Positions 1-5,356 of a stretch of 5,356 nucleotides of DNA are shown here, piece after piece. The DNA comes from UBA4292 sp964648695 (GTDB lineage Bacteria > Bacillota > Clostridia > Lachnospirales > Lachnospiraceae). The stretch lies in NCBI GenBank assembly GCA_964648695.1, contig CAZYLH010000070.1, forward strand, positions 1-5,356, in the 5' to 3' direction. Made by a program: the position numbers and the translations under genes. Positions within the stretch are counted from its first letter, which is position 1. The number at the start of each line of letters is the position of its first letter. The notes under the pieces are model-generated. The model saw only the letters and a list, made by a program, of their open reading frames with translations. It did not search any database and had not been told where the DNA came from.

Positions 1-950
1 TTTACTTCGCACCAGGAATCGTCCTGAGCAGGTTCATCTGCAAAGTCGTCTTTTCCATATTTAAACTGCAGCTTTTGATTCTTTATGCTGACCCTTGTTC
101 CGGGGGCAATTGACTTTGTGATAAACGCGTTACTGCCGATAACGGAGTTTTTGCCGATCACCGTGTCGCCGCCTAAGATGGAGGCTCCGGAGTAGATGGT
201 CACATTATCCTCAATGGTGGGGTGCCTTCTTATGCCGCGCAGGGACTGTCCGCCCCTCGTGGAAAGAGCCCCTAATGTAACGCCCTGATAAATTTTTACA
301 TAATCCCCGATAACCGTGGTCTCTCCTATCACCACTCCCGTACCATGGTCTATAAAGAAATATTTTCCGATAGTAGCTCCCGGATGGATGTCGATACCCG
401 TGATGCTGTGGGCATGCTCCGTCATTATACGGGGAATCAGTGGAACCCCAAGCAAAAAGAGTTCATGAGCCAGCCTGTTTACCGTGATGGCATAAAAACC
501 CGGATAGGAGAGAATAATCTCATCCTTATAGCCCGTGGCAGGGTCTCCGTCAAAGGCAGCCTGAAGGTCTGTGTCAAGAAGCTGGCGTATCATGGGGATC
601 CTTTTAAAAAAGGTCAGCGAAAGCTCCTGTGCCTTTTCATTTACGGTCTCCTGCGGCGCTTTTTCATACCTGTCGCTGTAGCGCAGGGCAAGCACGATCT
701 GCTTATTAAGGTGAAACATTACGTCCTCGATAAGAAGCGCCAGCTTGTTTGTCATGTTGTAAATCTTAAAGGAACGATCCCGATAATACCCCCCGTAGAC
801 GATCTCAAAGAGCTTTTCAAGTACTGAGACAATTTCCGCCTTATCCGGCTGGGAGAGCAGATCAACCTTGTCGATAACTCTCCCCTTTTTATAGTCGTCC
901 AGGATATCTCCAATCACGTCCTGTATTTTTGCCTGTATCAGCTTACTCAT
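1..950 (-). CDS. epsC: Serine O-acetyltransferase, EpsC/CysE type (3' end cut by window edge)
   Basis: This enzyme transfers acetyl from acetyl-CoA to L-serine, giving O-acetylserine, the cytoplasmic precursor for cysteine synthesis by O-acetylserine sulfhydrylase. The frame is open from the ATG at 950 to the window edge, giving 316 residues with no stop, so only the last few residues are probably missing. Residues 1 to about 176 form the helical N-terminal part, including FDGDPA at 133-138 and the run RLAHELFLLGVPLIPRIM at 159-176. Residues 183 to about 290 form the left-handed beta-helix with hexapeptide repeats. Asp187 (in GIDIHPGATIG) and His202 (in FIDHGTG) are 15 residues apart, matching the catalytic Asp143/His158 pair of E. 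coli CysE. His243 (RRHPTI) matches the conserved RHP histidine. The long N-terminus and the QGVTLGALSTRGGQ motif (222-235) favour the clostridial EpsC form over short CysE. An acidic tail follows from about 301. It is the last gene of the apparent operon, 14 bases after the GH2 gene. No T-box or other regulator is visible before it, as the gap is too short. cysE is an equally valid symbol. Confidence 0.95.
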   Translation of the reverse strand, partial: MSKLIQAKIQDVIGDILDDYKKGRVIDKVDLLSQPDKAEIVSVLEKLFEIVYGGYYRDRSFKIYNMTNKLALLIEDVMFHLNKQIVLALRYSDRYEKAPQETVNEKAQELSLTFFKRIPMIRQLLDTDLQAAFDGDPATGYKDEIILSYPGFYAITVNRLAHELFLLGVPLIPRIMTEHAHSITGIDIHPGATIGKYFFIDHGTGVVIGETTVIGDYVKIYQGVTLGALSTRGGQSLRGIRRHPTIEDNVTIYSGASILGGDTVIGKNSVIGSNAFITKSIAPGTRVSIKNQKLQFKYGKDDFADEPAQDDSWCEV

Positions 951-953
951 ATT

Positions 954-959
954 CTCTCC
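954..959 (-). promoter_or_regulatory. Ribosome binding site of epsC
   Basis: On the minus strand GGAGAG lies just before the ATG at 950, with the GGAG core 5 bases from the start codon. It fills most of the 14-base gap after the GH2 stop codon. It supports the chosen epsC start and independent initiation of that gene. Confidence 0.75.
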
Positions 960-964
960 AATAT

Positions 965-3900
965 CTATCTCTTCTTAATAAACTGGAAGCTCTTAAAGTC
1001 AAAGTTGCTTCCCGGAAGGAATGTAAAGGACACCCTGCATTTGCCGCTTATGCCTGTCAGGTCAAAATGCCTTGCGACATAGTCCCCAGAGCCCTTAAAC
1101 TCCGCAAGCACTATCTTTTTAGTATCCCCCGAAAAGCTTACGTGAATACTGTTTAGCGGCAGAGCAGATTTTCCGGTGATGATCACCTCCCCCGGCCCTT
1201 CATCGCCAAACTCAAACCAGCCAAAGTCTAGGAGTACATTATTTCCAATGCCCGTCACCGCGTCCTCTCCCACTGTGAAGGTATCTCCGTAGATGCTTTC
1301 ATAATCAAGTGCAGAAAGTTCCATTGTCTCTTTTATCGGCCTCTTAAACGAGAACCCTGCCACCTCGTAGGCGTCAACGGATTCTAGGACGATGGTGTGA
1401 ACGCCCTTTAAAACCTTTGTAAGCTTCCATGTCTCCGGCTGATAAGTCAGCCAGATGGGTTCCTTATGATATGTGAAATCGCCGATCAGCTCGCCGCCCT
1501 CACCGGGAATGCCGTCGTAAACTCTAAGCTTCACCGGAGTGGTACGGTTTGCAAAGATGGGTACGGTAATCTCATCGCTTCCAAGCTTTCCAAAGTCCAC
1601 ATTCTCAAAGCCAAACCAGCTGACCTCACCGTCTGCAAAGCCTGCTCCCTTTTCAATGCCGTTGTGCACCAGACCGCCGGAAATGGTAAAGAGGCCTCCC
1701 ATGACAAACTCGTAAGGGTTAAAGAGCGCGCTTCCAAGTCCTTCTCCCTTTAGTCCAAGCATACACAAAATGTGGTACTTATCCGTGCCGTTTTTGCATA
1801 ACGCCCTCAGATAAAACTCCCCGTCGCCAAGGCACTCCACCGTAACCTCGTTTCCCTCAACCAAGAGAATTCGCGCCAGGTTTGATTCAATTCCCAAAAC
1901 TGTGGTAATCCTGTACTCTATCTGGTCTGCATAGCTTGCGTTTTCTGGATAAGCGTGAATGTAAAATTTCATGATCTTTCTGTCTTTAGTAAACACTGTG
2001 CTCTCGGCAGAAAAATCAATTTTTCTAACAGGGATATCACAGGCGGCATCGGGGCATTCTAGGGCATTCGCCATATCCTTATTTTCCTGATTTGCAGAGA
2101 TCCCCTCTGTCACACTTGCCTCTACGGCGCATAAATCAAGGACAACCTCCTCTAGTCCGGGAGAGGTTGCGGAAACCTTTATTTCCCCTGGCACCGTCTT
2201 AGCGGCAATAATCGCTAAAAGTTTTCCAGAAAAGAGTCTCCTTGAAGTCCCCTTATATGGATCATAGTCCGTGGAATCTCCATTGTCCATGCCAAGAAGC
2301 CTTCCCGCACCGCTGACCTCTAATGAAACGCGATTATTCGCATTCTCCACAGGATTTCCATCAGCGTCTAAGGCTGAGATTTCTATAAAAATCAGATCCT
2401 GCCCATCCGCCTTCATCGTGGTCTTATCCGCCTTTAGGCAGATCTTGGCTGTATCTCCAAATGAGCGCTTTTCATCAGTGGCAATCTCATTGCCATCCTC
2501 ATCATATGCGACCGCCCTAAGCACGCCCTTCCTATAGGGCAGGATTGTGTCTAGGGTCAACTCCTTGCCGTGCTTTAAATCCAGATCTTTTTTGGCAATC
2601 AGCTCATCGTTAAAGTATAGCTCTACCTTTGGCGCGTTAGTTGCCACCCTAATGTCAATCTTCTGCTCAGGGGCAAAGTCCCAGTACGGGAAGATATGTA
2701 CAAAGGGATCTGTCTTATAATCCGTCCATGACCCCTTAAACAGATACGCCGAATCTTTAAAAAATCCCGCCGTGTCGATCTGACCAAAATAGCTGTTCTT
2801 TGTGGCATATGGAGTGGGCTCTCCGATATAGTCAAAGCCAGTCCAGATAAATTGTCCCGCAACAAACTCTCTGTCCCTGTCCGGAATAATGCACTCCTCG
2901 GTGCGCCTTGCCGCCCAGCCCATGGTGGTGTTTCCAAGAGATGAGCACTGCTCATCATCATCGCTTAAAACCTCCTGAGAAAGAGGGAAATGGTAAATTC
3001 CACGGCTCTGCACAACGGATGAGGTCTCGCTGCCATAGATCATCCAGTCCGGATGAGCCTCATGGTGCTCATCATACAGGCGCTCGGCATAATTATAGCC
3101 TGCCAGCTTTAGGATATCCGCGCACTTTTGCGCTCCCTCCCACTGCATGTAGTTGGACCCCTGCGTCACATATCCGTTTTTACGCCAGTCATGCTGTCTC
3201 ACATAGCCCGCCAGCATGGACGCAATCTCCATACCATGCTCTGTGGCATGAGTGTCATAGATTTCATTTCCGATGCTCCAGCCGATGATGGAGGGGTGAT
3301 TTCTGTCTCTTCTCACCCAGCTTGCAACATCCCTTTCTGCCCAGTCCTTAAAGAAGCGGTGATAGTCATATGTGGTCTTTGCCAGCTCCCACATATCAAA
3401 GCTCTCGGATAAAATTAAAAAGCCCATCTCATCGGCAGCCTCCATAAACTCCACCGCCGGAGGATTATGGCTGGTGCGAATGGCGTTTACACCCATCTGG
3501 CGAAGAACTAAGAGCTTTCTTCTGATAGCCACGGGATTTACAGCTGCGCCTAAGGCGCCTAAGTCGTGGTGTTCGCAGCAGCCATGAAGCTTTACATGGC
3601 GGTCATTTAAGAAAAATCCGTGGTTAGTTGTAAACTCAATCTTTCTAAAGCCAAAGGTGTTTTCCTCACGCTCAATAACCTCCCCGTCCTGCAAAAGCTC
3701 GGTGACACAGGTATAAAGCTGGGGATCAGTTATATCCCAGCGCTTTGGCTCATCTATGTGCAGGGTGTCTGTATTTACAGAATATTTAAAGCCTTCCCTG
3801 CGCACAGGCACGGGAATCTGACTTAAATCCGCCGCGCAGCAGGCATTTTTTACAACCGCAAGCTCCACCCCATCCTTAAGGATGCGATGACGAACAGAAA

Positions 3901-4426
3901 GATCCGCCACCTCCATATCCTGCGGGCGCTCTGTCTCCGCACTAACCGTCACAGTTCCGTTTACATCCGCGCTTATGTATATGCCGTCGCTTTTAAGATG
4001 CCTAACCGGATAGGTCTTTAACCATACCCTGCGGTACATTCCTGCGCCGGAATACCACCTGGAATTTGGATGCTGATGGTTTACGCTGACAGTTATCAAA
4101 TTCTCTCCCGGGTGCAAAAACTCTGTTATGTCAAACTCAAAGGTGGTGTAGCCATACTTCCACTCTCCCACCGACACACCGTTTACATACACATGGCTGT
4201 CCTGATAGATTCCCTCAAAACGGAGACTGGTGCATAGCCCCTTCTCCTCATACATAAGGGTTCTTCTATACCATCCCGTACAGGTTTCATATAAATCCCT
4301 GGTGTTATAGATAAGCCAGTCATGGGGAAGATCCACCGGCTCAAAAGCCAAATCCTCGCTGTATGCCGTATTAAGCGGCACCTTAGCAAATTCCCAATTG
4401 TCGCAAAACAATCTCTTCTCACTCAT
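965..4426 (-). CDS. Glycoside hydrolase family 2 enzyme, probable beta-galactosidase with DUF4982 and duplicated C-terminal modules
   Basis: A retaining glycosidase of 1153 residues that hydrolyses terminal beta-linked sugars; beta-galactosidase is the likeliest specificity, inferred from family resemblance only. Domains in order: the GH2 sugar-binding jelly roll at about 5-140 (LPHDW at 33-37, GWYRR at 51-55); an immunoglobulin-like GH2 domain at about 145-262; the TIM barrel at about 265-560; a DUF4982 region at about 565-655; a further GH2 Ig-like domain at about 660-768; a polar linker; an Ig-like module at about 800-895; and two similar beta-sandwich modules at about 905-1030 and 1036-1151. 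The proposed acid/base is Glu388 (SIGNE) and the nucleophile Glu467 (IYGSETSS). HHDLGALGAA at 286-295 and RTSHNPPA at 317-324 are family hallmarks. The N-x-K motif of beta-glucuronidases is absent around 470-570. There is no signal peptide, membrane segment or cell-wall anchor, and there are 19 cysteines, so it should act in the cytoplasm on imported oligosaccharides. It starts 5 bases after the truA stop. The frame is intact, with no truncation or frameshift. The exact substrate is uncertain; other beta-glycosides cannot be excluded. Confidence 0.95.
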   Translation of the reverse strand: MSEKRLFCDNWEFAKVPLNTAYSEDLAFEPVDLPHDWLIYNTRDLYETCTGWYRRTLMYEEKGLCTSLRFEGIYQDSHVYVNGVSVGEWKYGYTTFEFDITEFLHPGENLITVSVNHQHPNSRWYSGAGMYRRVWLKTYPVRHLKSDGIYISADVNGTVTVSAETERPQDMEVADLSVRHRILKDGVELAVVKNACCAADLSQIPVPVRREGFKYSVNTDTLHIDEPKRWDITDPQLYTCVTELLQDGEVIEREENTFGFRKIEFTTNHGFFLNDRHVKLHGCCEHHDLGALGAAVNPVAIRRKLLVLRQMGVNAIRTSHNPPAVEFMEAADEMGFLILSESFDMWELAKTTYDYHRFFKDWAERDVASWVRRDRNHPSIIGWSIGNEIYDTHATEHGMEIASMLAGYVRQHDWRKNGYVTQGSNYMQWEGAQKCADILKLAGYNYAERLYDEHHEAHPDWMIYGSETSSVVQSRGIYHFPLSQEVLSDDDEQCSSLGNTTMGWAARRTEECIIPDRDREFVAGQFIWTGFDYIGEPTPYATKNSYFGQIDTAGFFKDSAYLFKGSWTDYKTDPFVHIFPYWDFAPEQKIDIRVATNAPKVELYFNDELIAKKDLDLKHGKELTLDTILPYRKGVLRAVAYDEDGNEIATDEKRSFGDTAKICLKADKTTMKADGQDLIFIEISALDADGNPVENANNRVSLEVSGAGRLLGMDNGDSTDYDPYKGTSRRLFSGKLLAIIAAKTVPGEIKVSATSPGLEEVVLDLCAVEASVTEGISANQENKDMANALECPDAACDIPVRKIDFSAESTVFTKDRKIMKFYIHAYPENASYADQIEYRITTVLGIESNLARILLVEGNEVTVECLGDGEFYLRALCKNGTDKYHILCMLGLKGEGLGSALFNPYEFVMGGLFTISGGLVHNGIEKGAGFADGEVSWFGFENVDFGKLGSDEITVPIFANRTTPVKLRVYDGIPGEGGELIGDFTYHKEPIWLTYQPETWKLTKVLKGVHTIVLESVDAYEVAGFSFKRPIKETMELSALDYESIYGDTFTVGEDAVTGIGNNVLLDFGWFEFGDEGPGEVIITGKSALPLNSIHVSFSGDTKKIVLAEFKGSGDYVARHFDLTGISGKCRVSFTFLPGSNFDFKSFQFIKKR

Positions 4427-4431
4427 CTCTT

Positions 4432-4437
4432 CTACCT
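4432..4437 (-). promoter_or_regulatory. Ribosome binding site of the GH2 gene, overlapping the truA stop codon
   Basis: On the minus strand AGGTAG lies 5 bases before the GH2 ATG, and its last three bases are the TAG stop codon of truA. It matches AGGAGG at five of six positions. A ribosome terminating on truA therefore sits on the initiation site of the next gene, the usual layout for translational coupling. Confidence 0.65.
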
Positions 4438-5208
4438 AAAAACTCCCCTTTCCTCTTTATATAAATCCTCATCCCGATATAAGATTTGCATCTGGGTCAG
4501 TCCGTGCGCCGGAGCTGTCATTCCTGCTAAGCGCCTGTCCTTTCCCTCAAGTATCTTTTTTATATCCTCCGGCTGCATCCGCCCCATCCCCATAAAAAGT
4601 AGCGTACCGGCAATAATGCGCACCATATTGTACAAAAATCCATTCCCCTTCACACGGATGAAAACCACCGCGCCATCTGCTTCCACCTCTACACTGTAGA
4701 TGGTCCTCACCTTGCTCTTAGCATCGCTTGCCACTGCGCAAAAGCTCGTAAAATCATGCTCTCCTACAAGGAGCTCTCCTGCCCTTCTCATCGCCCCTAT
4801 ATCCAGCTCCCCATAGTGGTGCCATGTATAGCGCGCCAGCTGGGGATTTTTTATTCGTTCGGTAAAAATGCGGTATTCATAGGTCTTTACGCAGTCACAT
4901 TTCCTTGGGTGAAAGTCACCTCTCACCTCAAAAGAACGCTGGACTATGATATCCTTTGGCAGTCTGGCATTTACTGCCAGGGCAATTTTTTCTGCTGGAA
5001 TGGGGCTTTCTGTGTCAAACACTGCCACATTTCCCATGGAATGAACCCCTGCGTCAGTCCTGCTAGCACCGATAACCGTGATATCCTCACCTAAAAGCTC
5101 TGAGAGAGCCCTATTAAGCCGGCCCTCGATGGTGTCAGCATGGGGCTGAACCTGCCATCCGCAATAGCTTGTGCCATCATAGGCAACAACAAGTAGCACT
5201 CGCTTCAT
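4432..5208 (-). CDS. truA: tRNA pseudouridine(38-40) synthase TruA
   Basis: TruA isomerises uridine to pseudouridine at positions 38, 39 and 40 of the anticodon stem-loop of many tRNAs, in the cytoplasm, acting as a homodimer without cofactor. The product is 258 residues, a normal family length. It opens with the typical VAYDGTSYCGWQ (residues 8-19). The catalytic motif is ASRTDAGVH at 48-56, with Asp52 corresponding to catalytic Asp60 of E. coli TruA. Other family marks are KTYEYRI (108-114), HDFTSF (151-156), GNGFLYNMVR (188-197) and TAPAHGL (231-237). I chose the ATG at 5208 because it gives MKRVLLVVAYDG and has a GAGG site 6 bases upstream. The frame also opens from a GTG at 5229 that would add seven residues (MVKARYF), but no ribosome binding site precedes it and family members begin near the chosen start. 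It is the first gene of the apparent truA-GH2-epsC unit. Nothing in it looks damaged or unusual. Confidence 0.97.
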   Translation of the reverse strand: MKRVLLVVAYDGTSYCGWQVQPHADTIEGRLNRALSELLGEDITVIGASRTDAGVHSMGNVAVFDTESPIPAEKIALAVNARLPKDIIVQRSFEVRGDFHPRKCDCVKTYEYRIFTERIKNPQLARYTWHHYGELDIGAMRRAGELLVGEHDFTSFCAVASDAKSKVRTIYSVEVEADGAVVFIRVKGNGFLYNMVRIIAGTLLFMGMGRMQPEDIKKILEGKDRRLAGMTAPAHGLTQMQILYRDEDLYKEERGVFR

Positions 5209-5214
5209 GAAATA

Positions 5215-5218
5215 CCTC
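5215..5218 (-). promoter_or_regulatory. Ribosome binding site deciding the truA start
   Basis: GAGG on the minus strand lies 6 bases before the ATG at 5208. The competing GTG start at 5229 has no comparable purine-rich site, so this element decides in favour of the shorter protein. Confidence 0.7.
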
Positions 5219-5227
5219 GCTTTTACC

Positions 5228-5254
5228 ACGCCGATGCTTCATTTCGCATTGCGT
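5228..5254 (-). other. Small imperfect hairpin in the presumed truA leader
   Basis: On the minus strand ACGC-A-ATGC is followed by an 8-base loop (GAAATGAA) and then GCAT-CG-GCGT, giving two 4-bp helices separated by a small internal loop. It ends 10 bases before the truA ribosome binding site and has no T-tract, so it is not a terminator. It may be a leader structure, or chance, since the helices are short. Confidence 0.3.
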
Positions 5255-5305
5255 AGCGTCTCTATCTTACACTATTTTGTAGAGAAAAGCTATACCTTTC
5301 CAGAC

Positions 5306-5338
5306 AAAAAGTCCGCACTTTCACCTTGGAAAATGCGG
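5306..5338 (-). terminator. Rho-independent terminator of a gene beyond the right edge
   Basis: On the minus strand the arms CCGCATTTTC (5338-5329) and GAAAGTGCGG (5322-5313) pair over 10 bp with one G-U wobble, around the 6-base loop CAAGGT. Two bases (AC) then separate the stem from a run of five T (5310-5306). The other strand has no T-tract after the stem, so it works for minus-strand transcription only. It most likely ends the gene upstream of truA, whose coding end lies outside the window, and makes truA the first gene of a separate unit. Attenuation of read-through into truA is an alternative. Confidence 0.75.
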
Positions 5339-5356
5339 CTGTAAACATACCTGTAA

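Noticed and set aside
345..827. A 160-codon open frame on the plus strand opposite the serine acetyltransferase gene
   Set aside because: It is fully antisense to a gene with intact catalytic motifs, shows no recognisable domain and has no clear ribosome binding site. It is a shadow frame.
2623..3288. Overlapping open frames of 112 and 126 codons within the GH2 gene, one on each strand
   Set aside because: Their proteins are rich in Arg, Ser, Pro and His with no family resemblance, as expected for out-of-frame reading of a long real gene.
5208..5229. A longer truA product starting at the GTG at 5229
   Set aside because: There is no Shine-Dalgarno site before it, it would extend into the leader hairpin, and the added residues are not typical of TruA. 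The ATG at 5208 with its GAGG site fits better.
5264..5307. Possible promoter elements for truA: TTGTCT (5307-5302) as -35 with TACAAA or TAAGAT further down as -10
   Set aside because: TTGTCT to TACAAA has a 20-base spacer, and TAAGAT has no acceptable -35 at 16-18 bases upstream. The matches are too weak to report as a promoter.
5290..5355. A minus-strand frame open from the right edge to a TAG at 5290-5292, as a possible C-terminus of the upstream gene
   Set aside because: It runs through the terminator stem and past its T-tract, and the other two frames are also open for some distance. With under 25 codons visible it cannot be told from chance.
1..5356. CRISPR arrays, insertion sequences, tRNA genes, riboswitches or other exotic systems
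   Set aside because: About 97 percent of the window is occupied by three intact or nearly intact ordinary genes, and the remaining 148 or so bases hold no repeats, tRNA-like folds or transposase fragments that I can see.

Overview
The window reads as chromosomal DNA of a moderate-GC Gram-positive anaerobe of the Clostridia, most likely a Lachnospiraceae-like gut bacterium. This is inferred from three things: the clostridial EpsC form of serine acetyltransferase, a GH2 glycosidase with the DUF4982 and C-terminal beta-sandwich architecture common in that group, and purine-rich Shine-Dalgarno sites before every gene. No marker gene fixes the taxon.

All genes lie on the minus strand and read from right to left. 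First comes a short intergenic region (5209-5356). It holds a rho-independent terminator for a gene lying off the right edge and a small hairpin in the presumed leader. Then comes truA (tRNA pseudouridine synthase A, 4432-5208), followed after 5 bases by a 1153-residue glycoside hydrolase family 2 enzyme (965-4426). After a further 14 bases comes an epsC/cysE-type serine O-acetyltransferase (start at 950), whose end lies just beyond the left edge. About 97 percent of the window is coding. There are no RNA genes, mobile elements, CRISPR arrays or long repeats.

The tiny gaps and the absence of any internal terminator suggest one transcript truA-GH2-epsC. The stop codon of truA sits inside the Shine-Dalgarno site of the GH2 gene, so those two are probably translationally coupled. 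The three products belong to different pathways (tRNA modification, sugar release from galactoside-like substrates, and the first step of cysteine synthesis). The cluster looks like a housekeeping neighbourhood in which a cytoplasmic glycosidase is embedded, not a dedicated pathway. I see no clear sign of a new biological system. The points most worth following are the gene order, the duplicated C-terminal modules on a glycosidase with no export signal, and the terminator and leader structure before truA.
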